The notes under the pieces are model-generated. The model did not search any database. It had not been told where the DNA came from and was given only the letters and a program-made list of their open reading frames with translations. 64,000 bases of DNA, from positions 82,501 through 146,500 of the forward strand of contig JAXRKP010001017.1 in NCBI GenBank assembly GCA_037039925.1, written 5' to 3'. Position 1 is the first letter of the stretch. Each line of letters begins with the position of its first letter. The stretch is from Doris montereyensis (lineage: Eukaryota; Mollusca; Gastropoda; Nudibranchia; Dorididae). Positions 1 to 32,275 of this stretch are shown in pieces. The position numbers and the translations under genes are program-made.

Positions 1-1276
1 GAGAGGCGTGCCATCTTTTTACAGCAGTTTTCGTCGCAATTAGTGATAACAGTACAACCACAACAAGTATTGTATTTTGTGCGTGCAGTGTTTTACTGTA
101 GTATATTGTATAGTGCTAATAGTAATGTACGGCGATGTCAGTTGTACAGTGCTAAGCAAGGTCAATGACCTTTACAGAATGAGTTGGACATGGATGGAAA
201 ATTGGAGGTGTGAAGTTTGACAGTCTTGTTCTTGATCACAGATAAAAAAGCTCTAGGCAAGATATCATCATACTTATGTCGAAACTAAATAAATAAATAC
301 ATTTATTTTTTTAAACTTTGTGATTTAGAACCACTCAAAAGCGTGTCTATACCACTATATAAGGAAACTCAAGGGATGCAACCCCCAAAGTGACCTAACC
401 ATGAAAATTATGGTGAACCGTCGACCACCACTCAAGTGCGCTCTTCGCCTAAGTGCATGTTTCATCTTCTTTTATGGCATTATTAATCTCTCCACAATTA
501 AGTGTTGACGTGAGCATACAAATTCCATACTTGTTAGCTGATTGATTTGCATGTTTAATTGGTTATAATGCAAAGTTATAGGGTAGACACTTTTCACCCT
601 TATCTTTGAATTTGATGAGAGAAACTCACACAATTTTTAACCAATGTGTCTCATATTTGGAACGTTTATTTCTTCTCGTAAGTGGAACAAAAGAAGAATG
701 TATTGATTCGATTGTATCCTCTATTATATTAATTGAGGTTTATAGACTTTTGAACATTCTGTGTAGCTAATTTCCCTTCCCAAAAGACCACATTGTCTCA
801 AAAACTACCAAATATACAGAAAAATGTTTTGCTTTTTTTCTGTGTTACCTAAATCAGATTAATACCAAATTTCAGCTAAATGGATAGAAAATTGAAAGAG
901 TTGTTTAAAAAATGTACTCTTCACATTGTATATTTAGAGAAAATTGCATTTGAAATTTTGATGTTCTTTTTAGCATCTTGAGCCCTAGTTCACAAAATGA
1001 TGCATTTACATATGAAGAACATTTTGATGTCAATTTTATTGGTAAAATTAAATTGAGGATTAGTTGAATTTGTCAAACAATACACAATCTTAAATTTGAT
1101 ACTTTAAAGCAAAAGACATGATTTAAGGACCAGCTCCTCCCCATACCTTAGATGAATATAGGTTGGTAAATATAAATTTACAATTCAATACATGCATGTG
1201 AGCTAGGATGTATACCGGTACGGTATATGTCATGTCTATATTATGTAGCAATATAATTTCTTTTCTTCTAACAAAG
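1..1276. other. AT-rich non-coding sequence
   Basis: No recognisable exon, RNA gene or repeat is seen before the candidate terminal exon that starts at 1277. If that exon is real, this stretch would be intron of the same plus-strand gene. Confidence 0.4.
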
Positions 1277-1348
1277 GTTATGGATTTGATTCAAAATGCT
1301 GTCAGCACTATTCCTGAGGATATGAATCTGGATTCGAAGTCTTTGTAA
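1277..1348 (+). CDS. possible terminal exon of an unidentified gene
   Basis: A pyrimidine-rich tract ending in ACAAAG precedes an open stretch of exactly 24 codons that ends in TAA. The deduced end is acidic and helical-looking, starting VMDLIQNAV and ending LDSKSL. A canonical AATAAA lies about 190 bases after the stop at 1539-1544, as expected for a 3' UTR. I do not recognise the protein and found no upstream exon. It could be chance; the support is the acceptor, codon-like composition and poly(A) signal occurring in the right order. Confidence 0.3.
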   Translation, partial: VMDLIQNAVSTIPEDMNLDSKSL

Positions 1349-1538
1349 AAAGTGAAATTTTAGGACTGCAAGCAAATGAAGACGCAGGGGCAACAGACAT
1401 GGAAGTTTGTGACAGTTTGGACAAGATGATGTGTCAAATCGTTGATAACATGACGTAGCTGAATTTCTTTGTCATTGAACACAAAAATTTGAGATATGAA
1501 AGCAATGGCTAATATTAATATTATGTTCTTCTGAATGA

Positions 1539-1544
1539 AATAAA
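1539..1544 (+). terminator. AATAAA poly(A) signal
   Basis: Canonical hexamer about 190 bases beyond the stop of the candidate terminal exon at 1277-1348. It is meaningful only if that exon is real. Confidence 0.3.
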
Positions 1545-1723
1545 TAGATGAATTGCGCAACTGTATTCACACTTTTAAAAACATTTTGTGTATGTTTGCA
1601 AATGCATGGAGAGAAAAAAAAAGAAATTGAAAAGTGTTGTGAGGTGTGCTGTCCTTTTAAGGAAAGTGGAGGGCTCAGGCGTTCTATCCTGAAGCAGATA
1701 TTTATTGGGGGTTTTCAGGTAAA

Positions 1724-1982
1724 AATTGAAGGGGTCATTTCAAGTGTGCTTAAGTCCACTTTCGTGAAAAACACGAGACAGAAAGATAATCTGACGGAAT
1801 TAATAAAGGAAATCATGCTTCCTGAAAAGTGTGAAAATGATATGATGAAAATATATCATGTTTAGTCATTTGAAAATTGGAATTCCCAAAGCCAACAGTG
1901 CCAAAGTCTATGGTTTTTGGCATATTTCTCTAAATAACCTAATTGTGACTAAGGCACACTATTGAAATGACCCCTTCAATTC
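1724..1982. repeat. inverted repeat with about 20-bp arms
   Basis: AATTGAAGGGGTCATTTCAA near 1724-1745 recurs as its reverse complement near 1961-1982, with weaker pairing further in. The arms enclose part of a 105-codon open frame that looks fortuitous. Likely a decayed foldback element. Confidence 0.5.
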
Positions 1983-2572
1983 TCCCTTGATCTTATGAAG
2001 ACTAAAGCTAGCAACTATCAACTAGTCCTGTTTTTGGAGGGATAAAAATATTTTAAGTCCAAAAATTACAAATGTGATCTTTGAAAGATCCTAAGGACTG
2101 TTAAAATTCAGAAGCCTCTCTCTAAAATTAAAACACTTGAAATCACTACTCCTGATGGATGTCGAATATAAATGAAAGACAAATGAAATATGTTACAAGA
2201 ACTATACAAAATTAAAGAAAAATAAGTTGCATTTTTTTAAAGACTTGCATGAATGGTGTTTGCAAGAACTTCATGTGTGTATTGGTTATAAATGAGATTT
2301 CATGTTTTGCAAGTGACATAAAGGTAGGATGTGTCAACATTACATGATAATTGATACTGATGTATTTTGAATCAGTGAGAGTATTGTATTTTGTATATAA
2401 CTATAACCATTTTCATCGTTGTCTGTTGTAATAAAAAAAAAATGATTGTATTAAATTGATTTCTAAAAAAACTTCTCAATTTAGTGTTCTGACGTTAAAT
2501 ACTTTCATTTTGTGCATATTGATGGATATTTTGTATTTCAAACTTCTTACAAAATAGATACTATTAGTCTTA

Positions 2573-3007
2573 CAGGGTTCCCGCTCGTTTTCAGAAAAGA
2601 AATTCCAAGGTTTCCAAGATTTTTCCATGCAAACGTCAAATTTTCCAAAACATTTCATACAGCCCTGCCATTCTTGGATTATGAAATATCCTAATCCAAG
2701 CTATAAAAGAATAGTAAAGTTGGGCAAAAAAAGAAAGTGAAAAAAAAAACCAAAATAAAGAAAAGGAATGGAAAGGGTGAATTCAGAGGAAACAGAAAGA
2801 TAAAAAACAATTAATGAAAGAGGGAAAGTCAAACTTCTTTAATCAAAGTCAAGTCCAAAAGTTTCTACCAAGAGTATGTGAATAGCACTAAAATAAACTA
2901 CCGATATTTCATAAAAATTCCAAGATTTTTAGGGAATTTTTAAAGTCTTCATTCTCCCAACCAAATTCCAATACTTTTCTAGTTTTCCAAGATGAGTGGG
3001 AACCCTG
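2573..3007. mobile_element. hAT-like short inverted-repeat element
   Basis: The left end begins CAGGGTTCCCGCTC and the right end reads GAGTGGGAACCCTG, forming terminal inverted repeats with one mismatch in the first 14 bases. The direct repeat GTCTTA flanks both ends (2567-2572 and 3008-3013). CAGGG termini are typical of hAT elements, although those normally make 8-bp duplications. The interior is AT-rich and has no transposase, so this is a non-autonomous copy. Confidence 0.65.
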
Positions 3008-3013
3008 GTCTTA

Positions 3014-5279
3014 TCTTTTGAGCTTGTTAGATATGAAGGTTTTAATTGAGACGTACGTCAAATGTAAAGGTTTCTGGATATTTCTTGTTCTAAATTTGGT
3101 CGGTGGGGAAACTTGCTTTATTTAAATTTCTTTTCATCAGTTACTTTTTCTTTCTCAAGACTGCATGTGGGATTTGCAATTTTCTTTTTAACAAACTTGA
3201 ATCTCTTATCACTTTGAAAATCTCATTTGTCAGCATTATAATTCATATTATTATTATTATTCAGCATGTTTTGCTGTGTGAAAAAAATGTACCTTAGCAC
3301 TAATCTATCAAGATAAGATTTCTTTGTGTTTTCTTTTGATTTTGTTACAACACAAGAACAAAAAATAAAACTAAAACAAGAAAGTGAAGTACAACGAATA
3401 TTTCTTTATTGCACATACCATGATTGCATGGCCAAACATTTTTCAGTCTAAAAATTAAACTGAACAATCAATCCTAAGTGAAATGAGAATTGACTGATAC
3501 AAAAAATAATACTTATTCTTCTTTTATGTTAATAATAAAAAAAAATTGTTTTTGTTTTGTCAAACCACATAGATCAGATGTTTATAAATGTACTGTCACT
3601 TTTCCCTCTATGAACGAAGATCTCTATGTCATTGTCTTAAATCAAGAAGAAGCACCAATTTTTTTGTTAAAGTGGCAAATTAAATAAAGAGAGAGCAAAA
3701 AATTTGATCAGGACATTCTTCTATTAGGAAGTCCAAACTAAAATTTCAAGTGTAAACAATGGGAAGGCAATGAGTTACCACTGGAAAAAACTGTTGACTG
3801 AGAAATTTTACATCAAAATAATTTCTGTAGGGCAATTTTAAATGAATTTCTAATTTCTTTTCATTTTTTAAAACTTGAAACACCAATAAACTTTAAGCTT
3901 CTCTCACAAAAGATGATCACTCTCAAAAAGCTCATACTTCTTTAACTTAAAGTCATGAATATAGAGTACAAGACCAATTTTTTCCTGCTTCTCCGATACA
4001 GCTTTTTATTGACTAAAAATTGAAAAAATGCAAAAATGGCATATTTGTCTCTACATACTGAATTGAAGATACACATATTGTTGGTGTCGCAAGCAAAGCG
4101 TTTAAGTCCAGCTGACCTCGTTTTTCAGGAGAATAAAAAAACTTCTTAAAACAAAACTGTTGTGCATGGTACTAGCAGTCAGCAGAGATAAGCGTGTTGC
4201 TTGTAGCCTATTTCTCACGATTTCATTGGTGATTTAAATAACATTGACGTCAGATTATTTTATAATAAAAGTGTTCTCATAAACACACAGTATGTATAAA
4301 AGCACGCTTTTTCATGCGCTTAAAGGGCATGCGTTTATCCAACGACTACTGTATCATCATTGTAAAGCTTATTTTCAGTACAGTCTGATTTGACCAATCA
4401 GAATCCACAATCATTCAGCGAACTGGTGCGAGAGAGAGAGTGTTCATGAGCTGCTTTTTGACCTGGTTCCTCACCGGCTTCCCTTTTTACTAGAGTATGA
4501 GAGGCTGTTGTGTTTATATGCATTCCCTATTACAACACACATGGTTAGAAAGAGTTTGAATAGAGCTTTCCAGTGGTATAAGCCATATTGCGTTACTACA
4601 TTGTAGAGGAGAGGGAACAAGGTGAAGAGGACTGAAAATGACGTTTGCACTACAGTATCCTTTAAACGCTTTTTTTCAGTTTGGAGATACTGACGATGAA
4701 AGGTTTGAATACTGAGTATACATTTTGTCCACACGACCCATTTCTATGAATATATCTAATAAAATTCAGGAATTTAGACTGATTCTTTAAATTGCAACAA
4801 GCAGTGTTCTCAGTGTAAATTCTACAAAAGAAAGAAAACATGACATGAAAAGTAGGCCTGTTTGTTTCAGGGGCCAAAGCGTCAAAAATAATCTGTGAAA
4901 CCATGTCAGTATCATGCATCATAATAGTTATAATGAAGACCGTCATCGACCCGAAAATAATATCTTAACAAAAAGGGTCATTCATGCATCATAAAGTTAT
5001 CCCAGAAACTCAACCTGAATTTGCCGTCATCGACCGAAAATAAGGTCGTCTTAATCCTTCTATCTCTCTTTTAAATCAAACTCAACCTAGTCTGCTCACG
5101 AAGATCTAGCGGTTTTACAGTATATTAGTAGTAAAAGAGATATAGCTCTTCAAAAATAGCTAACTTAACGGTGTACATCGCCGATTTTCATAAACTCAAA
5201 AAAGCTGGCACACACTATAAATTCATGTGTTTCTCCAATTGCCTCGACGTTGAACTGCTATCGCTTTCATAATTTTGCC
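3014..5279. other. non-coding AT-rich sequence
   Basis: Open frames here are short and lack coding character or plausible splice sites. No RNA gene or clear repeat was recognised. Confidence 0.4.
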
Positions 5280-6200
5280 CACAACTTTGTTTATTTATTC
5301 CTATCATAATTAAAACACCAGAATTGTATGTCTGACTCTCAAAGCATAAACATGCAAAATTTCATTGATGTATCTTACCATTTAACTTTAATTTAAGGTT
5401 TTTATGATGAAAAACCTGATTTTATAAAATATCTTGCAAATTATGCTTTTTGCCGGTTTGGTGGTATAATAATTCAGAAAGCTGCCATATCGTCTTGCAA
5501 CAACTGATCTGGTTTCAGCTGAGTTTCACAACACAAAGATAAGGCTTAGCTCTTACTCTTATAATTTTATTTAAAGTTTTCTTTTTTAGAGACACAAGTA
5601 CTTGTAGGCAAAGTTTCATTGATTTATCTTACCATTTAACATTTTTATAATGAAAAACACTGATTTTTGCCAAAATATTTTCACGAGCGTAGTTATTAAT
5701 TTTTTGCCAGACTCTGTATAAGTTCCTATTATGATTAAACCCACCAGAATTGTATTTCTTGACCCTCAAAGCATAAGTATAAGTATGCAAAGTTTCATTG
5801 ATGTATCTTTGGTGAAGATGATGAAAAATTATTTTTGTCAAAATATTTTCCAGGCGTTTACTATTTTTTACCACAACTCTGTTATTTCCTATCATAATTA
5901 TAACACCATAAATGTATTTCTTTCAAAGCATAAGTACATAGTTGATGTATCTTACCATTTAAGATTTTAATGATGAAAACCCCGATTTTTGCCAAAATAC
6001 TGCGTAAATTATTAATTTTGTCACAACTTTGTTTATTTAGTTCCTATCATAATTCAGAATTGTATGTCTTACTCTCAAAGCATAAAATGCAAAATTCATT
6101 GATGAATTTACCATTTAACTTTAATTTAAGGTTTCTTGATGAAAAACCTGATTTTTGCAAAATATCTTCCAGGGCAAATTAGCACGGTTTGGTGGTATAA
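5280..6200. repeat. diverged tandem repeat, unit about 150-250 bp
   Basis: The phrase TTCCTATCATAATT followed by ACACCAGAATTGTAT and CTCAAAGCATAA, then TCTTACCATTTAA and a segment like TGATGAAAAACCTGATTTT, recurs in order four to five times (around 5297, 5630, 5724, 5887, 6042 and 6120). Unit length varies and copies are diverged, so this is an old minisatellite or several nested copies of one element. Short open frames inside it are by-products. Confidence 0.65.
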
Positions 6201-8249
6201 TAATTCAGAAAATATTTCTTCAATGTCTCTGAACTCAATACAATATCTGCATTTGATATGGTCTTTCTATGATTTATGGCATGTTTATTACTCCCAAAAA
6301 AGCCATTTGTTGACAAAACCAAAATCACTAGACAAAAATGTATTTTTCTCTATTTTGGTGCTGTGTCACAACAAATATGTGAAAGATAAAATTGCTTGTT
6401 TTTTTGCTTTTCATGGCTGACATGCAAAAGTATTTAGCTCATACCATTTTTGGATTCTAGAGGTAAAATTGAGCATAATTTCACATTTTGAATCATAGCG
6501 TAAAACTTTTAAGCGGAAACATAATTGTAAAATTCTAACTTTTTTTATTTATCAACCGATTTTGATAATTTAAAAACTGTTATTCATGGTCTGGGAAGTA
6601 CTATCTGTTTTACATAAAAGAAACAGGCTTTTGAAATTAATTTTTAGTCTGGAACAGCTAATCATAATTGATTTACATCCGGATAAGTGATTTTTATGAA
6701 TCTACAATTTGGGACAATCTTGCATCATATGGAGAATCCATCATCAGAGTTTCATCTTTTATTCTTATAGTCTAATAATTTAATTAAAACTAGTGTTGAA
6801 ATGTTATATTGACAACCATAGTTCAAGCTGAACATTCTGTTGTATGGAGATACATGAAAGAAAATTTTGAAGATCTCGAGACCATTTGTGTAAAACTAAA
6901 ACACACAGTATGCAGCTTGAAGTTGTTGTAGTTCTAATCATGTTGTAATTCAAAATCATAGATTTCTCATGTGTTTCAGTTTTCATTTGCTTCATTCTTA
7001 TCACTGCATCAAGTGGAATATAAGAAAACACTGGAACACATACCAAGACTTTTATCACAGAGCTGATTTAAACATTTTACAACAAAACAGGCTAAACATT
7101 CTAATTGAAATTGTAGCTTTAAAACAGAGGTAGCACCATTAAGCTGTGAGTTAAATAAACAAAAAATACATAAGCCAAAAAACAAACATAAAACAAACTC
7201 TTTCAAAAACTGCAGACATTTTAAATACAAATGTATCTTTAAAATATCACAAATGAAAGGAAAGACTGTAACATAACTATAAGAATATTTCACAGGAATG
7301 GCAGTAAAATTCGATTTAACATTTATATCATATCAAGTTACAAAAATATGCATTTGACTTTGACCACGTAAAACATTTGAAAACTAAGTTAAACAATCGG
7401 TGAATTTAAAAGGTAAAATGTACAAAAATTCTCCGTAAATCAATCAAATTCATAACCACTATTGTGCTTAAAACTGCTTTAAGTCAGTAGAAGTATATTA
7501 TATAGCATGGACCAAAAAAACAACGTGTGTTGTTTGTATCATTTTCTTACCTATATTAAACAACCTAAAGAATTCCCTTTTCTGACCTTAGCAAACCAAA
7601 ACATTTCTACCAATGTGTACCCACTAGCAATAGCATTATATACATATATAGAAATGTTGTAATATGTAGATTCAAAAGGGCTGTTATTCAGGTTTATCCT
7701 TGGGTGTTGCTTTTAAAATCCATAAACACACCTTAAAATTGATGAATTCAGTATTGGTTTTTCTAATTCTGCTGTTTATTTTGCATTGAGTGGTAAACCC
7801 TGTATTCTCTCTCTGATACTTAATAATGTATGTGCCTTGACAAAAATTGTCCTCCACATATCAAATATCATCAGGAAGAGTGATAAAGCCTGTACTTCTG
7901 AACACATCAATGCCTTTGTGAAGGAAACATGTCCTGGAGTAATTCAGTCTGACCAGTTCAGCAAACTGCAAGTCCAAAGGAAACCAAATGAAGAAATGAA
8001 TAAGACTCTACACATATAATAATACATTAAATATATAGCAAAATGTTAAAAAGAATATTTTATATATTGACAATGGTATTGATATTCAAATGATTACATC
8101 ACTAAGCAGACAAAATGAGTTTAAACGATCACATGACACTTTTACTTTTACTAGTTATGACCCAAGGTTTTTTTCCAATGACACTTCTAAACTTCATAGA
8201 AGTTACATTGTACTTTGACCTGATACCAGTTAACAGCTTCAATATCTCT
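6201..8249. other. non-coding sequence, no feature recognised
   Basis: The missing last coding exon of TBCK was looked for here on the minus strand and not found. A plus-strand open frame at 7786-8019 (78 codons) has a somewhat codon-like composition, but no splice context and no recognised similarity. Confidence 0.35.
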
Positions 8250-8600
8250 ATTATATACTGTACATCTCAAACTTTGGCCGCACTAAACTCAGGTGCATCC
8301 ACAACCTCCATATTTTGCATGTAGATTTTAAATAGCCTGCTTTAGGTTCTTAGCAAATAAACTTTTGGATGGAATCAGTATTTTAATTGATTGGGGAAAA
8401 GATTGTTTTGCCTGCGATCCATGAATTTTTATTATTACTAGATCTAATTTCTTGATACCCGGTCATTACAATACAAAAAATAGCCTGCGTACTAATTTGA
8501 TCAAATAATCATACTGATATCACCCGTAACCGATATAGTGGTTTCTGAGTTAACCACAGGCAAAGTTCAAGAAACACAGCTTTATAATAAAGAGAAATCA
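8250..8600 (-). repeat. dispersed repeat, copy A
   Basis: The reverse complement closely matches 18345-18690: both contain TATGGAGGTTGTG, GATCGCAGGCAAA, AGATCTAGTAA and AACTCAGAAACCACT in the same order. Shorter matches occur near 36090 and 49640. Probably a non-autonomous transposon family; termini were not resolved. Confidence 0.65.
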
Positions 8601-8629
8601 GCAATCCAACATTATTTACGGGCATGCTT

Positions 8630-8651
8630 GTATTATATATATATAAGACAG

Positions 8652-8686
<35 letters not shown>
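8630..8686. repeat. TA microsatellite
   Basis: Uninterrupted TA dinucleotide run at about 8655-8685 with a shorter TA run just before it. Confidence 0.9.
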
Positions 8687-8688
<2 letters not shown>

Positions 8689-8889
8689 ACCCTAAATGGC
8701 CGGATGTCAAGAAAGAAATTTCATGATGTCATTTGTTGAAGAGCTCTACTTGATTGCGTTTTCAAGCACAGTTGGAAGACATGGTGAACAATATAATAAA
8801 TGACAATTTATTGCCCCAAAGATTATTACAAGGAATAGAAGAGAGAAGTGGCAGATTGCCCCCCCCCTATCCTATAAACATTTGTTCAA

Positions 8890-8970
8890 AGGATACGAGA
8901 TGGCCGAGTCGTTGACAGGCATTGTACTTGCACTGTTAGTGTTACTGAGTGCGAGCCCCATTTCAAACAT
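8890..8970 (+). repeat. degenerate tRNA-like SINE head
   Basis: GATGGCCGAGTCGTTGACAG resembles the A box and D-stem of a Leu/Ser-type tRNA, and GAGTGCGAGCCCC sits where a B box would be. The stems are decayed and it is not a functional tRNA gene. Confidence 0.35.
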
Positions 8971-9195
8971 TTAATTTTTTTCCTTGGGCAAGAAAATTTA
9001 CCCTATTTGCTCACTTGGACATCATGATTAACTCCTGTTGTATTGAGCTTATGCTCAATGATGGTCTATAGTATATTGCTCTCTCTAAAGAAATTGGTGG
9101 AATGCCATGTGCGACACCCACCTTTCACATGGACACCTTGTTGGTGGCACTAATTTTTGTTTAAAGAATTACACAACTGACAACTCTACACTTAC

Positions 9196-29221
<20,026 letters not shown>

Positions 29222-32166
29222 CTTTTGTCCTTGCCAATCTCCTCCAGTAATAGAAGAATGAAGAAAAAAACTTATTACTATCATCTAGCTAGGAAGTCAG
29301 CCTATGACAGATCAGTATCATGCCTAGTTTGTGATTTCGTATTCTCTGACCTGCTATTGAACACGTTAAAAATTCCAATAAGCTCAAGTTTTATAGCCAT
29401 GACATGAATGAAAATTTCCACTAGAATGTCAATTAGTAAAAAAACCCAATCATTTGATAAGAAGGTTTGGCAAACACAAACTAACTAAATTTGTTCTCCC
29501 TCCCTCAATATTTGCATCAATTGCTTTCTATAAATATACGACCTAATAAATCTATTCTTTTGCAACTATATCTACACAACAATAAAAACATTGTAAAAGG
29601 GCAATTCAAATTCAAATTGAGTCACAATTTCATTTTTATCTGTCCCCATGCTTTAAATAAGAATATACTATGATTTTGCATTTAAACTCTATTAGCCACA
29701 TTGATATAAATGTTACTACATTTTTTTCATTATACCTGATTTCCCTTCACCATAACAGATGAAAGGCAGATCACTGGTAAGTTACGCCCCCTTCTAAAAA
29801 ATATATATATTCCCTAATCACTAGTCAGAGATGGACTAGGGTTTTCTAACACAAATTGTATTGAAATTCTCATTGGTTTTGTAGATCTCTAAAACATCAA
29901 TTTAAAGATGTACTCTACTCCCAATCAAATCAAAATCAGCACGGTTTTCATTCAGCACTTGACTTACCAGATTCTGGTGTCAAGGAGACACCTCCGCTCT
30001 TTGCTAGCATCCAGCTGACGAGTAAGATCTATGTCTAGATCTAGGTATTAGTGTTTAGAGATCTACGTTGAATTCCTCACGAAATCCCTGCCATTATTTG
30101 TTGGAAGTGGACAAACGTCCAATTCGACTGAAACATAAGATGAAAACAAAAGCTGCAACGTAATCAATGGTTGAAAATCAATCACAGGCTGGGAAGTTTG
30201 TGACTCTGGTAATTTACAGGTTAGGGTTCTGTTTTGCTTTTTCTTCAGTCAAGATGCTAGTCTAGGAAATATAATTTCGATGTAAGATGGTCGATACCAA
30301 TAATAACAGGACAATAACGACAAGGCAAAATGAATGGAAAAGAAGAGAGATCGTACTCGTTTATTTATTTAAAAAACAACATACAATAATCGTTTCCATT
30401 TACAGGGGAAACTACTCACATTCATCACCGTATGTGCAAGAAACTTCCTGTTTTGATCTCTTTTTTTCATGCGTGTTGTCAGGATTATTTTCTGCACAGC
30501 TGTGAGTTAGATCAAGATAGAGAATTTATCTATTACATTATGTAGCTGTAGACCTAATTAATTTTCTTTATGGGCACATTTTTTATTCAAAGTGTAATCA
30601 AATCGGGTGTTTATTTTTCTCGAAATCCCTAGGAATCACTAGGAAGCCCTTGGAATCCCTAGGAATGCCTCGAAAGCCCTTTGGTAGACCTCGAAAGACA
30701 CTTACCAAATCATCAATTTTAGTCTCAGAAAGGCAAAATAACACCAGCCTAAGTGCTCGATAGAAATTATAAGTTATAAAACTACTGACATTAAACTCTA
30801 GCTTGAAACTTGATCTAAGTCAGATTTACATTTTATTTATTTTCTGTTTGGCTTCTTGGGAAAAAAGTGAATTTTGGGACTTTGAATGCTAGATCTAGAT
30901 CTAGATTAGATCCAGTCTCAGAATTTTATGAAATTGAATTCTAGTTAAGAATATAATTTCTATTTATTTCATCAGACTTTTGATCTCATTCTTACGACAT
31001 ACCAAAAGACAAAAGACATTACTGAGGAGTCCACTTTGCATTTAATTTATTTCCTGGAATACCAAGGAGTTGGGCACTCACTGTAACATAGCAGCAATCA
31101 TTTTATTTTGTGAAGAACACATTAGACTAGATCAGGGTTATAATGTTGTATAATTTAGATCTAGATGGATATTGTAGTTTTATTATAAACTGTTTCTCTG
31201 TCATGGTCATTTTACACTTAAGTTGCATTTTTTCTATTGTCGTCAAACTTGTTCTCGTTGTTGGTATCAACTTACATTTAGAGGTGAAATGAAATGAATC
31301 TATCCACAATCCTTTGCCCTGAACACTCTACTTCCCCCGACCACCCAAGGAAGAGGGGGATTCAGGATAAAAGGGATTGTGGATCATTGGTTTCTTTCAT
31401 TTCACCTCTAAATGTAAGTTGATACCTACGTTGGTAGCCAGTACAAATTTGACCCAAATTATTTTACGCCGCTTAAGACGGGGACTTGAAAAGTGTAAAA
31501 TTACCTGAAACTTTTATCAAGATACTTCTATGCCCGACTTGCTTCAATTTCAAAACCATGCCCCCTCCCTCACCTATTTTCTTAAAAATAAAAAGATGTT
31601 GACCAACATGCAATGTCTACAATGGGATGAAAAGAAGAGTAGCAGTCAAAAGTTGAATCATTTTCTAAGATTGTTGACTGTTTTTAGATGATGAAGTGCT
31701 TCTGTTTTGTAATGTGTTTTTACTTTCAGCTATGGTGGTGAAGCTCAGTATTTTCAAAAGTTCCGTGTACTTTCTGACCAAAAAAAGTTTCAAATTACTT
31801 TCATCTCGAGGCTCACCTCATAGAAAATATTGTTGGTATGTTGAATTAAAAATGAAAGTTCTGTCCAAACAAAACATGTTCATGTTTGTGTGTTGTTTAT
31901 TTTTTGCTTGATTTGTTACATTTAAAAAAGATATTATTTCTAAGTTGTGATATAGTGACATTTTCTTTGCTCTTCATTTTTTTTGTATCGGTTTGTGTGT
32001 TTTTTTTGCATCTCAAGAACTTTGCAATGTAGTATGTTGTCACACTCAGACAAGATTGTTGTAAAAGTAAGTGTTGTAATGTTTTTAAGTGTTACATGAT
32101 TTTTACAGAATACGTTTTTTGTTAGCCTATAGATTATATTTTTTAAAATTTATTCTATATAGTACA
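29222..32166. promoter_or_regulatory. shared upstream region between divergent TBCK and AIMP1
   Basis: The interval separates the two start codons and should hold both promoters and any non-coding first exons. An acceptor (TATATAG) sits four bases before the AIMP1 ATG, so AIMP1 probably has an upstream non-coding exon here. No TATA box or CpG-rich block stands out. A long hairpin lies at 31263-31426. Confidence 0.6.
31263..31426. repeat. 164-bp near-continuous hairpin
   Basis: The arms at 31263-31294 and 31395-31426 are perfectly complementary over 32 bases (left arm starts GGTATCAACTTACATTTAGA). Pairing continues inward with interruptions: TCCACAATCC with GGATTGTGGA, CCCTGAA with TTCAGGA, TTCCCCC with GGGGGA. 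CGTTG occurs just outside both ends. This is consistent with a foldback MITE. Confidence 0.85.
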
Positions 32167-32275
32167 ATGGCAAGTAACGCTGATGTTGGAAGGCTGAAGA
32201 CACAGGCTGAAAAAGCTGAGTCTATGATTGCCAACCTTGAGGAGGAACAAATCAAGAATATTAGGAAAGCAGCAG
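32167..32275 (+). CDS. AIMP1: AIMP1 exon 1 (first coding exon)
   Basis: Encodes [20 protein letters not shown] through IRKAAG, the start of the N-terminal coiled coil. Donor GTAAAC. Confidence 0.92.

Noticed and set aside
1..160. Possible diverged copy of the 25960-26135 repeat block
   Set aside because: Only short phrases (CCATCTTTTTAC, TGTACAGTG-like) are shared; the similarity is too weak to call by eye.
1548..1865. 105-codon plus-strand open frame with several cysteines
   Set aside because: No similarity recognised, no splice or promoter context, and part of it lies in an inverted repeat.
30600..30700. Short CCCTAGGAAT-like repeats
   Set aside because: Few imperfect copies over under 100 bases; not distinguishable from low complexity.
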